From a bacterium (GTDB taxonomy: Bacteria > Krumholzibacteriota > Krumholzibacteriia > LZORAL124-64-63), in NCBI GenBank assembly GCA_024223715.1, contig JAAEOA010000375.1, forward strand, positions 1-36,248: 36,248 nt of DNA. Reading direction: 5' to 3'. Shown here in pieces: positions 14,762-23,418 of the stretch. A program made the translations under genes and the position numbers. Numbering within the stretch: the stretch's first letter is position 1; each line of letters begins with the position of its first letter. The notes beneath the pieces are model-generated. The model had not been told where the DNA came from and ran no database searches. It was given only the letters and a program-made list of their open reading frames with translations.

Positions 14762-15862
14762 TTATACCGAAAAACGAAAGTGCATGATATCCCCATCTTG
14801 CACCAAATATGATTTACCTTCGAGACGCATTTGACCGGCGTCACGAACGGAGCTCTCGCTTTTGTATTCCATTAAAGAATCATAGTGATAGACATCGGCT
14901 TTAATAAACCCTCGCTCAAAATCGGTATGAATGACTCCGGCTGCTTGCGGTGCCCGATTGCCCTGATGGAAAGTCCAGGCTCTAACCTCTTTTTCACCGG
15001 CAGTAAAATACGTGCTCAAATTCAGCAATTTATAACCCGCTCGGATAACTCGGTTCAGGCCTGGTTCCTTTACTCCAAGATCTGCCAGGAATTCCATTTT
15101 GTCGTCACCTTCGAGTTCAGACAACTCCGATTCAATGCTGCCACACAGCGCCACCACTTCACAGTTATTTTTTTCTGCGTATTGGCTAACTTTTTGATAG
15201 TGTTCATTTTCTTCAGGAGCCGCAAGATCAGACTCATCCACATTGGCCACGTAGAGACTTGGCTTTTGGGTTATCAGGTGTAAGTCGCGAATTAAATGCT
15301 TTTCATCGGCACTTAATTCCATGGACCGAACAGGAATTCCCTCTTCCAATTGAGGTCGAATTTTTTCCAGAACCGCCAAACCCGCCTTGGCTTCCTTTTC
15401 TCCACTGCGGGCTTTGCGCACCAGGGTATCAAGGCGTTTATCTACCGAATCCTGATCAGCAAAAATGAGTTCCATTTCAATGACTTCGATGTCGCGAATG
15501 GGATCAACAGAACCATCCACGTGAACAATTTCATCATCCTCGAAACAGCGGACCACATGGGCAATAGCCTGAGTTTCACGAATATGACCCAGAAATTTAT
15601 TTCCAAGCCCTTCACCGCGGGATGCCCCCGCCACCAAGCCGGCGATGTCCACAAAAACCATTGTAGTGGGAATCAGTTTTTGGGGTGGAATATATTCAGC
15701 AATTTTTTTCAAACGGGGATCGGGAACATTGACGATTCCCTTGTTGGGCTCAATGGTGCAGAAAGGAAAGTTATTGGCCGCCGCTTTATTGGAAGTCAAG
15801 GCGTTATAAATTGTAGACTTACCTACGTTTGGCAAACCTACGATGCCACATTGGAAACCCAT
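14762..15862 (-). CDS. ychF: Ribosome-associated GTPase/ATPase YchF (Ola1 family)
   Basis: A 366-residue protein, nearly collinear with E. coli YchF. Motifs: P-loop GLPNVGKST (about residues 8-16), DIAGLVAGASRGEGLGN (G3 region with switch), the coiled-coil insertion and a C-terminal TGS domain with TDFERGFIKADVY and LEGKSYLVQDGD. The family binds ribosomes and prefers ATP. The start was set at ATG 15862 (MGFQCGIVG), the conserved family start, with an AAAGG site upstream; ten extra codons up to 15892 lack a ribosome site. It lies 95 nt before the first acyl-CoA dehydrogenase and 137 nt after the outer-membrane-like gene, all on the same strand. Confidence 0.96.
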   Translation of the reverse strand: MGFQCGIVGLPNVGKSTIYNALTSNKAAANNFPFCTIEPNKGIVNVPDPRLKKIAEYIPPQKLIPTTMVFVDIAGLVAGASRGEGLGNKFLGHIRETQAIAHVVRCFEDDEIVHVDGSVDPIRDIEVIEMELIFADQDSVDKRLDTLVRKARSGEKEAKAGLAVLEKIRPQLEEGIPVRSMELSADEKHLIRDLHLITQKPSLYVANVDESDLAAPEENEHYQKVSQYAEKNNCEVVALCGSIESELSELEGDDKMEFLADLGVKEPGLNRVIRAGYKLLNLSTYFTAGEKEVRAWTFHQGNRAPQAAGVIHTDFERGFIKADVYHYDSLMEYKSESSVRDAGQMRLEGKSYLVQDGDIMHFRFSV

Positions 15863-15999
15863 ATCGTCAGTACCTTTCGGAACGCCGTCCATCGTGCAAT
15901 GGAATGGAGTCGGGAGATTTAAACCGGAGTCATCTTATCTTTTCGAATCCCTAAGAAGCTAAGAATTCTGCAAAAAGCAAGGTTTCAGATCTTTTCCGG

Positions 16000-16878
16000 C
16001 TAAAAATGGTGACTGTACATGGCCATGGGCCAAAAAAGAAAACTACCGGTATCTTCGCCAACTGGACGAAATCCGCTCAGACTGAAAGAGTGTTTTTGGC
16101 CAAAAAACCGAATACCCAAGTTGATGAAACCCTTCAAGTCATGGTCCTCTCCGTCCAGAAGACTGTTGGAGCTGAAATATTCAAAAAACGCTTTGGTTTT
16201 TCGGCCGGTCTGCATGTCGGCCCCGACAAGATAAATAGTGTCCTCGGTATCATTGTCTTTAAAAGTGTGATTAACTGAAAAATTCATGCTTTTTCGGGCA
16301 TCACCAATTCCAGCCACCAGGCCCACAGAAGTGAAGTGAGAATCTGAAAGCTTGGTGAAACCCACTGTAGCGGCAACTCCAATGGGAAGTTTTTCCCGGT
16401 CCAGAAGCCGGAACTTCCCCCCCACTGTCAGCAATGTCGCTTCTGTGGAAATGGGAAAGACAGTGCCAAAACTGACATCAAAATTGTCGGTCACCCCATA
16501 TCCAAAATTCAGCAGGAATAGTTCGAAATCCCGAAAATACAAATCGCCTTTGGGAAGCGTGGCCGGGGTGGGACAAAACATGATTGTATTTTGGTCCGGA
16601 TCTGAATACACACCCTGGGTTTCATTTTCCCGAGAGATTTGCTTTATGTTATTTACAGGAATTTTTATCTGACCCAGGGAAGGGGTTTCTAGGACAATAA
16701 ATTCATCGTTGGATTCAATAATTGAACCATGAAGGATTGTGCCATCTTGAAGTAAGATTTCATCAGGAGATGTGTTTTTCTTCAACGGTTCATCATCGCC
16801 ACCGATTTCGCCAGCATAACCTACGGTGGTAATAAAAACGATAAGCACAGACAGACAAAGAACATAGACCTGTTTCAC
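16000..16878 (-). CDS. Outer-membrane beta-barrel-like protein with small N-terminal domain
   Basis: A 292-residue exported protein of unknown function. A signal peptide (about 1-22, VKQVYVLCLSVLIVFI) is followed by a short domain (about 38-80: LLQDGTILHGSIIES then LGQIKIPVNNIKQI), a small beta-barrel-type module often found in front of outer-membrane barrels. The rest (about 95-292) shows alternating-hydrophobic strands (FLLNFGYGVTDNFDVSFG, VGGKFRLL) and ends in Phe, as outer-membrane barrels do. The start was set at GTG 16876-16878 with GAGGG upstream; a longer frame reaching 16941 would cover a terminator and has no ribosome site. A transcription terminator ends only about 20 nt before this start. 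Confidence 0.77.
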   Translation of the reverse strand: MKQVYVLCLSVLIVFITTVGYAGEIGGDDEPLKKNTSPDEILLQDGTILHGSIIESNDEFIVLETPSLGQIKIPVNNIKQISRENETQGVYSDPDQNTIMFCPTPATLPKGDLYFRDFELFLLNFGYGVTDNFDVSFGTVFPISTEATLLTVGGKFRLLDREKLPIGVAATVGFTKLSDSHFTSVGLVAGIGDARKSMNFSVNHTFKDNDTEDTIYLVGADMQTGRKTKAFFEYFSSNSLLDGEDHDLKGFINLGIRFFGQKHSFSLSGFRPVGEDTGSFLFWPMAMYSHHF

Positions 16879-16897
16879 AATACCCTCGGTTTCATTC

Positions 16898-16936
16898 AAA
16901 AAAAAGGCATGTTCCCTGGTAAACAGAGAACAGGCC
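16898..16936 (-). terminator. Intrinsic terminator at the end of the acyl-CoA oxidation operon
   Basis: On the minus strand, GGCCTGTTCTCTG and CAGGGAACATGCC pair (one mismatch, one G-U) around the loop TTTAC, then run into eight T (plus A-run 16898-16905). It starts 14 nt after the stop of the second acyl-CoA dehydrogenase. The T-tract ends 19 nt before the GTG of the next co-directional gene, leaving almost no room for a separate promoter. Confidence 0.85.
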
Positions 16937-16949
16937 TCCATGTTCCGAA

Positions 16950-18092
16950 TTATTTCCTTAGCTCCATGCTGCTAATTACCATACGCTGGGCCTCGCTGGT
17001 TCCTTCGTATATTTCGGTAATTTTGGCGTCGCGGAAATGGCGTTCCACCGGGTATTCCTTGGAATAACCGTTGCCGCCAAAAATTTGAACCGCCTCGTTT
17101 GTGATGTAGTGACTGGCTTCGCTGGCATACAGCTTGGCCATGGCCGCTTCTTCACTATAGCGTCCACCCTGATCTTTAGCCCAGGCTGCTTTGTAGGTCA
17201 GCAGACGAGCAGCTTCAAGACGGGTGGCCATATCGGCAATTTTCCATTGAATGGCTTGGAATTTTGCAATGGCGCGTCCGAATTGTTCGCGTTCTTTGCT
17301 GTAGCGAACAGAGGCTTCGTAGGCCGCTGCACAAATCCCCAGGGCCTGACTGGCAATGCCAATGCGACCACCATCGAGGGTGCTCATGGCAACCTTAAAA
17401 CCGGTACCGTCGGCACCCAGTTGCTGGTCGGCCGGAACCCGAACATTGTCAAAAGCCAACTGGGCAGTATCCGAAGCCCGGATGCCCATTTTTTCCTCTT
17501 TGCGAATGACGGAGAATCCATCACTTTTGGCATCGACAATAAAAGCCAGAATGCCTTTGTGTTTAAGCGATTCATCGGTCTGGGCAAAGACCAGTAAAGT
17601 ATCGGCGTTGGCTCCGTTGGTGATGAAATTTTTCATCCCATTGAGAACCCAGGTATCGCCGTCTTTTTTGGCTTTCGTGGTTTGTGCAGCTGCATCAGTT
17701 CCGGCACCTGGTTCACTAAGGCAATAAGCTCCCAGCTTTTCACCTTTGGCCAATGGGGCCAGCCACTTCATCTTTTGTTCTTCAGTGCCATACTTTTCCA
17801 ACGGCCAACAAACCAGTGAATTATTCACTGACATAATGACGCCGGTGGAGGCACAGGCTTTGCTGATTTCTTCCATGGCCAGCACATAACAAACACTGTC
17901 CATGGCGGCACCGCCGTATTTTTCAGCCACATTCATTCCCATGAATCCCAATTCACCCATTTTTTTGACTACCTCGGTGGGGAAGCGTTCTTCCTCATCA
18001 ATTTGGGCAGCAATGGGTGCCACTTCCCTGGCGGCAAAATCAGCCGCCAGTTCCTTGATCATGCGCTGTTGTTCAGTCAATTCAAACTGCAC
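16950..18092 (-). CDS. Acyl-CoA dehydrogenase (second paralogue)
   Basis: A 380-residue acyl-CoA dehydrogenase of the short/branched-chain clade. Visible motifs: CLSEPGAGTDAA, FITNGANA, FGGNGYSKEYPVERHFRD and EIYEGTSEAQRM, with Glu363 as expected catalytic base. It ends the four-gene operon dehydrogenase-thiolase-hydroxyacyl-CoA dehydrogenase-dehydrogenase and lies 46 nt after hbd. The sequence is close to butyryl-CoA dehydrogenases, and the neighbouring C4-type hydroxyacyl-CoA dehydrogenase makes a short-chain substrate likely. The missing partners for a full cycle, an enoyl-CoA hydratase and ETF, are not in the window. Confidence 0.95.
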   Translation of the reverse strand: MQFELTEQQRMIKELAADFAAREVAPIAAQIDEEERFPTEVVKKMGELGFMGMNVAEKYGGAAMDSVCYVLAMEEISKACASTGVIMSVNNSLVCWPLEKYGTEEQKMKWLAPLAKGEKLGAYCLSEPGAGTDAAAQTTKAKKDGDTWVLNGMKNFITNGANADTLLVFAQTDESLKHKGILAFIVDAKSDGFSVIRKEEKMGIRASDTAQLAFDNVRVPADQQLGADGTGFKVAMSTLDGGRIGIASQALGICAAAYEASVRYSKEREQFGRAIAKFQAIQWKIADMATRLEAARLLTYKAAWAKDQGGRYSEEAAMAKLYASEASHYITNEAVQIFGGNGYSKEYPVERHFRDAKITEIYEGTSEAQRMVISSMELRK

Positions 18093-18138
18093 GAGTTATC
18101 TCCTAGTCTCTAATCAACCCAGTAACTGAGGTTCAATT

Positions 18139-18978
18139 TTAGTAATCGTAAAAGCCTTTACCGCTTTTTCGTCCAAGGAAGCCGGCATCAACCATGCGCC
18201 GCAACAACGGGCAGGGGCGGTACTTGCTGTCGCCAAATCCGTCGTACAGCACTTCCATAATATCGAGGCAAATGTCCAGACCAATGAAGTCGGCCAGTTG
18301 CAAGGGTCCCATTGGGTGAGCCATACCAAGCTTCATGACTGTGTCGATGGCATCCTTGTCAGCCACACCTTCCATGAGGCAATAAATGGCTTCATTAATC
18401 ATGGGCATGAGTACGCGGTTACTAATGAAACCAGGATAATCCTGCACCGTAACCGGCACCTTGCTCAAATCTTTGGACCATTGGGTCACTTTTTCCAGAG
18501 TTTCTTCACTGGTAGCCTGACCGCAAATAACTTCGACCAGCTTCATGATTGGTACCGGGTTCATGAAATGCATACCGATAACTTTGTCGGCCCGCTTGGT
18601 GGTTCCGGCAATTTTTGTCAGGCTAATGCTCGAAGTGTTCGAGGCCAGAATAGTGTCCGGTCCGCAAACTTCATCCAGCTTGGTGAAGATGTCTTTTTTC
18701 ACTTCAAAATTCTCAAAAACAGCTTCGATGACAAGATCACTGTCCGCTGCATTTTCCAGACCGACAACGGCATTCATGCGACCCAGGGTGGCCTTGGCAT
18801 CTTCATCGGTCATTCTTTCTTTTTTCACCATTCGGCCCAGGTTTTTCTCGATGGTAGCCATGGCCCGATCGAGGTATTCCTGTTTGATGTCGATGAGGTT
18901 CACATCGTTGCCGTTTTGGGCAAATACCTGAGCAATACCATTGCCCATGGTCCCGCCGCCGATAACTGAAACTTTCAT
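18139..18978 (-). CDS. hbd: 3-hydroxybutyryl-CoA (3-hydroxyacyl-CoA) dehydrogenase
   Basis: A 279-residue enzyme, the usual length for stand-alone C4-type enzymes (about 280). It oxidises 3-hydroxyacyl-CoA to 3-ketoacyl-CoA with NAD+. The Rossmann motif GGGTMG (7-12) and Asp30 at the end of the second strand favour NAD(H). Catalytic elements are SNTSS (113-117), His137 (GMHFMNP) and Glu149 (KLVEV). The C-terminal domain carries [18 protein letters not shown] and [18 protein letters not shown]. The Shine-Dalgarno site is AAGGAT. A 9-bp hairpin sits in the 53-nt gap after the thiolase stop. Confidence 0.96.
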   Translation of the reverse strand: MKVSVIGGGTMGNGIAQVFAQNGNDVNLIDIKQEYLDRAMATIEKNLGRMVKKERMTDEDAKATLGRMNAVVGLENAADSDLVIEAVFENFEVKKDIFTKLDEVCGPDTILASNTSSISLTKIAGTTKRADKVIGMHFMNPVPIMKLVEVICGQATSEETLEKVTQWSKDLSKVPVTVQDYPGFISNRVLMPMINEAIYCLMEGVADKDAIDTVMKLGMAHPMGPLQLADFIGLDICLDIMEVLYDGFGDSKYRPCPLLRRMVDAGFLGRKSGKGFYDY

Positions 18979-18998
18979 GATTCAATCCTTTCCGGTAA

Positions 18999-19022
18999 CG
19001 GGGAAGCAAATAAGCTTCCCCG
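18999..19022 (-). promoter_or_regulatory. Intercistronic hairpin between thiolase and hbd
   Basis: A perfect 9-bp stem (CGGGGAAGC / GCTTCCCCG) with loop AAATAA lies 9 nt after the thiolase stop and 20 nt before the hbd start. No T-tract follows, so it is not a standard terminator. It could stabilise upstream mRNA or mark a processing point that sets different expression of the two genes. Confidence 0.6.
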
Positions 19023-19031
19023 CGGGACAAA

Positions 19032-20219
19032 TTAATTGCGTGAAATAGCCATGCTGACGGCATCTCCGCCACCAAGACACAAGCTGGCAATTCCATTGTT
19101 CACATTTCGATCTTCCATGGCGTTCAACAGGGTGACCAGAATACGGGCACCGGAACAACCGATAGGATGCCCCAGACTGACGCCGCCACCGTTGACATTC
19201 ACTTTTTCTTCATCCAGTTCAAGAGCTCGCACCACGCCAATACTTTGCACGGCAAAGGCTTCGTTCAATTCAAACAGTCCGTAGTCGTTAATCGATTTTC
19301 CGGTTTTGGCCAGCAGATTTTTGATACTGGTTACAGGGGCCATCATGACTTCATGAGGTTCCACCGCTCCAGTGCTTGCTGCGTCAATGTGGGCACGAAT
19401 TTCCAGATTATTGGCCTTGGCAAATTCTTCGCTGCAAATGAGCAGGGCAGCTGCACCATCGTTAATGGAAGAAGCGTTGCCAGCTGTCACCGTTCCACCA
19501 TCGCGTTTGAAGGCGGGGCGCAGTTTGGCCATTTTTTCAGCCGTCGTGCCTTCGCGGGGTCCTTCATCACGGTTAACAACAACAGGGTCACCCCGGCGTT
19601 GAGGAACTTCCACAGGAACCACTTCTTTATCAAATTTTCCGGATTCCCAGGCATCGAGAGCTCGTTGATGACTGCGGGCTGCATAAGCATCCTGGTCTTC
19701 ACGGCTCACGTTATAAGTTTCGGCTACCCATTCTGCAGTCATGCCCATGTGGTAATTATTGTAGATATCCCAAAGGCCATCGTGAACCAGAAGGTCAGTG
19801 ACTTTGCCATCGCCAAGACGCAATCCTCCACGGGCTTTCATCAGGGCGTAAGGAATTTGGCTCATGTTCTCAAAACCACCGGCAATAATGCATTCCTTGT
19901 CGCCAGCACGGATGGCCTGATCGGCCAGAGCAACGGCTTTCAAACCGCTGCCACAGACTTTATTTATGGTCATGGCACTGCATCCCGCCGGCACGCCACC
20001 AAAGATGGCAGCCTGACGAGCCGGGTTCTGATGAAGGCCTGCCTGGCACACGTTGCCCAAAATAACTTCATCAATTTTTCCAGCATCGACACCAGATTTT
20101 TCCAGGATGGCTTTGACTGTCAAAGCACCCAACTGAGGGGCTCGAACTGAGGACAGGCCACCGTTAAAAGCCCCAATGGGGGTTCGAACTGCGGCGCAGA
20201 TTACGGATCGGTTGTTCAC
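19032..20219 (-). CDS. Acetyl-CoA C-acyltransferase (thiolase)
   Basis: A 395-residue thiolase that condenses or cleaves 3-ketoacyl-CoA. Catalytic residues are in place: Cys89 ([10 protein letters not shown], acyl acceptor), His351 ([12 protein letters not shown] reads GHPIG) and Cys381 (SLCLGGG). NEAFAVQS (319-326) is the usual NEAF motif. The length and motifs fit the degradative/biosynthetic acetyl-CoA acetyltransferase group (AtoB/ThlA-like). The start is GTG (20217-20219) with GGGAG 6 nt upstream. It lies between an acyl-CoA dehydrogenase (72 nt upstream) and hbd, consistent with beta-oxidation of short or branched acyl-CoA, or the reverse direction in butyrate metabolism. Confidence 0.96.
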   Translation of the reverse strand: MNNRSVICAAVRTPIGAFNGGLSSVRAPQLGALTVKAILEKSGVDAGKIDEVILGNVCQAGLHQNPARQAAIFGGVPAGCSAMTINKVCGSGLKAVALADQAIRAGDKECIIAGGFENMSQIPYALMKARGGLRLGDGKVTDLLVHDGLWDIYNNYHMGMTAEWVAETYNVSREDQDAYAARSHQRALDAWESGKFDKEVVPVEVPQRRGDPVVVNRDEGPREGTTAEKMAKLRPAFKRDGGTVTAGNASSINDGAAALLICSEEFAKANNLEIRAHIDAASTGAVEPHEVMMAPVTSIKNLLAKTGKSINDYGLFELNEAFAVQSIGVVRALELDEEKVNVNGGGVSLGHPIGCSGARILVTLLNAMEDRNVNNGIASLCLGGGDAVSMAISRN

Positions 20220-20291
20220 GGGAGTCTCCCTTTCTGATTATTTCACTCTATTTTCACAAAATTTCAACAGCACACTTAGTTTCTGGAAGTT

Positions 20292-21431
20292 TTAGTCTTT
20301 GAGTTCCTGACGACCAATGACCATGCGCTGAATTTCACTGGTGCCTTCACCAATGGTGCATAATTTGGCATCGCGATACATTCGCTCCACGGGGTATTCC
20401 CGGGTGAAGCCGTATCCACCAAGAACCTGAATGGCCTTGTCAGTTACAAACATGGCCGTCTCACTGGCATGAAGTTTAGCCATGGCTGCCATCTGGGCAT
20501 AAGGTTCGCCCGAATCTTTCAAACGGCAGGCTTCATACATAAGCTGGCGCGAAGCCTGAATTTGAGTGGCCATGTCAGCAATCATGAATTCAATAGCCTG
20601 AAAACTGCTAATACTGCGGCCGAACTGATGGCGTTCGTTGCTGTAGTCGCGAGCCACTTCATAGGCGCCCACAGCAATTCCAAGCGCCACAGCAGCAATG
20701 GAAATGCGGCCGCCATCGAGGGTTTGCATGAAGTACTTAAAGCCTTCGTTTACCTTACCCAGCAAATTTGCAGCTGGAATACGAACATCTTCGAGAGTTA
20801 ACGGGGCCGTGTCTGAAGCCCGCATGCCCAGCTTGTCTTCTTTTTTCTCCACGGTGAAGCCAGGAGTTTCGGTGGGAACCAGAAAGGCACTAATTCCCGA
20901 ACTGCCTGTGGCTTCCAAATCTGTTTTTGCCGTGATAATGATGGCTCCGGCATAGTGACTATTGGTGATCCACATTTTTGTACCATTGAGAACCCATTGG
21001 TCGCCTTGGAGAACGGCGGCAGTGCGGGTTCCACCAGCGTCACTGCCGGCGCCTGCTTCAGTAAGTCCGAAAGAAAGCAAATGTTCGCCGGTGGCGGCTT
21101 TGGGGAGGAATTGTTGCTTTTGTTCGTTGGTTCCCAGAGCGGCCAAGGGCCAGCAACCGAGGCTGTTATGGGCTGCCACCGTAAGGCCGTGACTTCCGCA
21201 AACCCTGCTGATTTCTTCCACCACAAGCGCATAACTGGTAACATCGGCTCCCACTCCGCCAAATTCTTCGGGAACCATGAGCCCCAAGAACCCCAGCTCA
21301 CCCATTTCCTTAACCGTGGCTTCGGGGAATTTCCCGCTGACATCAATTTCAGCAGCGATGGGGGCAATTTTGCTATTGGCAAAATCCCGGGCTATTTGTC
21401 GAATCATTTTCTGATTTTCATTGAGTAACAT
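20292..21431 (-). CDS. Acyl-CoA dehydrogenase (third paralogue), first gene of the operon
   Basis: A 379-residue acyl-CoA dehydrogenase. Motifs: GLTEAGAGSDAG, WITNSHYA, VLGGYGFTREYPVERMYRDAK and TIGEGTSEIQRM with Glu362 as likely base. The IGEGTSEIQ form and the neighbouring genes resemble branched-chain or 2-methyl-acyl-CoA dehydrogenases more than classical butyryl-CoA dehydrogenase; this is a weak inference. The start was set at ATG 21431 (MLLNENQKM), preceded by AGGAG; six extra codons to 21449 are not supported. It opens the operon and has a long 5' region (about 185 nt to the terminator at 21616) that includes the hairpin at 21466-21484. Confidence 0.95.
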   Translation of the reverse strand: MLLNENQKMIRQIARDFANSKIAPIAAEIDVSGKFPEATVKEMGELGFLGLMVPEEFGGVGADVTSYALVVEEISRVCGSHGLTVAAHNSLGCWPLAALGTNEQKQQFLPKAATGEHLLSFGLTEAGAGSDAGGTRTAAVLQGDQWVLNGTKMWITNSHYAGAIIITAKTDLEATGSSGISAFLVPTETPGFTVEKKEDKLGMRASDTAPLTLEDVRIPAANLLGKVNEGFKYFMQTLDGGRISIAAVALGIAVGAYEVARDYSNERHQFGRSISSFQAIEFMIADMATQIQASRQLMYEACRLKDSGEPYAQMAAMAKLHASETAMFVTDKAIQVLGGYGFTREYPVERMYRDAKLCTIGEGTSEIQRMVIGRQELKD

Positions 21432-21465
21432 TTTTTCTCCTGGATACAACGCATAGAACGTCCGG

Positions 21466-21484
21466 GCAGATCAATAGGATCTGC
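21466..21484 (-). promoter_or_regulatory. Perfect inverted repeat in the leader of the acyl-CoA operon
   Basis: GCAGATC-aatag-GATCTGC, with perfect 7-bp arms, lies 35 nt upstream of the first acyl-CoA dehydrogenase start. It may be a repressor operator (fatty-acid regulators such as TetR- or GntR-type use similar symmetric sites) or a leader hairpin. Only the symmetry is directly seen. Confidence 0.38.
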
Positions 21485-21615
21485 TGACCGGGTTGTTTTC
21501 TCAACACGTGACTGTAACGGCTATTCTCTTATAATTAAAGCGAAATCCATGGAATTTGCCTGAATAAAGTAGTATTTGCCCGATTTTGGTCGTTTTTCCT
21601 TAAACGCAAAAACAA

Positions 21616-21645
21616 GACGAGCCCGGACTCCTTTCCGGGCTCGTC
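21616..21645 (-). terminator. Intrinsic terminator of the lamin-tail gene
   Basis: A perfect 12-bp GC-rich stem (GACGAGCCCGGA / TCCGGGCTCGTC) with a 6-nt loop. On the minus strand it is followed by TTGTTTTTGCG. It lies 60 nt after the stop of the lamin-tail-domain gene and insulates the acyl-CoA operon downstream. Confidence 0.85.
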
Positions 21646-21704
21646 CTTTGGCTAATTGATCAGGTCAGCCGAAGGGTTGTTTTTGACAAGAATTACCCTC
21701 CGAT

Positions 21705-22376
21705 TTACCGGTATCTGCTTTTCAAATGATCCCACCGGGCTGGATGAACCGGCACCAGTGGCTCACACACATTCAACTGACCTGGTGTTGGCACACAATC
21801 GTTTCCTTCAGGAGTAGAAGCTCCGTTATAAGGATTCAAGGCATCGAACAAGGTCCACTCCTCCCCAGATAAATCCCAGCCACTGGAGCGATCATCTTCG
21901 ACTTCATGATTGTTTAAAATCACACGGTGAATCATGATGAGGGTATCGGGCGATTGCTCAGGGACCGATCGCAGAAGTTCAATGGTATCACCGGTATTGT
22001 TGATGGAAAATCCATAACCACTTTGCCCCTGTTCCAGCTGCCAGGCAACGGAATCGGACCCATAAAAAATGGCCACTTGACCGGGTTCAAGGGTTCCAAA
22101 CAGATTAAGGTGTGGGTCCTCGCCGTGGTCATCACGCAACCAGTATTCTGTCAAATCTTCCTCACTGGCTCCGTTGTTGAGCACTTCAATCCATTCGTCA
22201 CCACGGAAGCTGAGGATGCCGTCGCCGTCCCAATCCTGAAGAGGATCGCCCATAATTTCGTTTATGACCAACTCCGCTTGAACCTGAGGTACGAGGCATA
22301 ATGCAGCCAGAACCCAGGCACCCAGCAGCAGGCCAGTGGCTGACCAGCCCATGACAAACCTTGACAAAAACATCAT
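21705..22376 (-). CDS. Secreted lamin-tail-domain (LTD) protein
   Basis: A 223-residue exported protein. A long hydrophobic signal peptide (about residues 10-35, ending VQAE) is followed by a lamin-tail-type Ig-like domain (about 36-150): LVINEIMGDP, DWDGDGILSFRGDEWIEVLN, YWLRDD, LEPGQVAIFYGS and INNTGDTIELL are the successive conserved strands. The DxDGDG loop may bind calcium. The C-terminal part (STPEGNDCVPTPGQLNVCE) is Pro-rich with two Cys that may form a disulfide. Bacterial LTD proteins are usually extracellular and often sit beside nucleases or adhesins, but no catalytic domain is present here. ATG at 22376 or 22373 are both possible. It is divergent from the Gfo/Idh gene and has its own terminator. 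Confidence 0.85.
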   Translation of the reverse strand: MMFLSRFVMGWSATGLLLGAWVLAALCLVPQVQAELVINEIMGDPLQDWDGDGILSFRGDEWIEVLNNGASEEDLTEYWLRDDHGEDPHLNLFGTLEPGQVAIFYGSDSVAWQLEQGQSGYGFSINNTGDTIELLRSVPEQSPDTLIMIHRVILNNHEVEDDRSSGWDLSGEEWTLFDALNPYNGASTPEGNDCVPTPGQLNVCEPLVPVHPARWDHLKSRYR

Positions 22377-22443
22377 AATGTTCTCGAATTCCGGGAGGTT
22401 GTATTGAGAGGATTTTTTATTTCAAGCCAGAAACGGGCCATTT

Positions 22444-23412
22444 ATGAACGGGAATACAATTTTTAAAATTGGAGTTATTGGGGCTGGAGCCCACGGTGAA
22501 CGCTATTTACGCCATGGCAGCAATGATGTATTGGGAATGACTCCGTCTGCCCTGTGTCGCAGGAACGAACAGGCTGGGAAGAAAATGGCTGAAAAGTTCA
22601 GTTGCCGTCATCTTCAGGATGCACATGAACTGATCGCGTCACCCGATGTTGACGGAGTGATTGTATGCACCCCCCCTTCGAGTCATTTTGAATTTGCACG
22701 GGCTACCCTTAAAACGGGTAAGCCACTCCTGCTGGAAAAGCCAATAACCGGAACTCTGGCTGAGGCTGAAGAGTTGCTTTGCCTTGTTGGCGATACGCCG
22801 GTAATGGTGGGGCACACCCTACGATGGAATCCGGTGATAAAAAAAGTGAAAGAGTTATGGCCGAGGTTGGGAAAAGTGCATTTGATTCGCCTGGTGCAGC
22901 GCTTGGAACCTACAAAGTTGACCTGGCAGCGGAATCTTGCTGAAACTGTGGGTGGCTCGGTATTGCTCACCGGAGTGCACATTTTTGATCTTGCCCGGCA
23001 TCTTTCCGGGGCTGAATTTCTTTCCATTGATTCTCGCCAGGACTGCATTTTGAATCCAGTGGTGGAAGATATTTTCCTGGCCAGGGCCCATCTTGATGAT
23101 GGATGCTGGGTAAGTTTGGAAGTCAGTAAATATACCCAAAGCCGAGGTTGCTGGCTGGAAGCCGTGGGAGAAAACGGCCAAATTCTCGCAGATTATCTGC
23201 ACGGAGGAATTTCCCTGCGCCTTGGTTCTGAAGAAGAAAAATTCGATGTTTCGGCGAGAGTCCCCACGCTGCCGGGAATACTGGATGAATGGATGCGGGC
23301 GGCTTTGGAAAACCGTCCCTGTTCTGTCACCCTGTCTGATGGTGTGGCATCAATGCGCATCATCGATGCCTGTTACCAGTCCGCCCGGCAGCAAAGAGAA
23401 GTTTCGCTTTAG
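22444..23412 (+). CDS. Gfo/Idh/MocA-family oxidoreductase
   Basis: A 322-residue NAD(P)-dependent sugar-type dehydrogenase. The Rossmann motif GAGAHG (13-18), the VIVCTPPSSHFE segment and the Glu98-Lys99-Pro100 motif (LLLEKPI) are typical of the family. The C-terminal alpha/beta domain includes GGSVLLTGVHIFDLARHL, where the conserved Asp/His pair of the family is replaced by HIFDLARH in its usual place. Substrate cannot be assigned; members act on sugars, inositols, nucleotide sugars or biliverdin. The Shine-Dalgarno site is poor. It stands alone between divergent LTD and convergent dockerin-like genes, with 6 nt between its stop and the convergent stop. Confidence 0.92.
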   Translation: MNGNTIFKIGVIGAGAHGERYLRHGSNDVLGMTPSALCRRNEQAGKKMAEKFSCRHLQDAHELIASPDVDGVIVCTPPSSHFEFARATLKTGKPLLLEKPITGTLAEAEELLCLVGDTPVMVGHTLRWNPVIKKVKELWPRLGKVHLIRLVQRLEPTKLTWQRNLAETVGGSVLLTGVHIFDLARHLSGAEFLSIDSRQDCILNPVVEDIFLARAHLDDGCWVSLEVSKYTQSRGCWLEAVGENGQILADYLHGGISLRLGSEEEKFDVSARVPTLPGILDEWMRAALENRPCSVTLSDGVASMRIIDACYQSARQQREVSL

Positions 23413-23418
23413 GGCAGT

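Noticed and set aside
15863..15999. tRNA-like TTCGAATCC near 15945
   Set aside because: No acceptor, D or anticodon stems could be formed around it.
16879..16941. Upstream ATG start at 16941 for the outer-membrane-like protein
   Set aside because: That extension would translate through the terminator hairpin and push the signal peptide 21 residues inward; GTG 16878 has a proper ribosome site.
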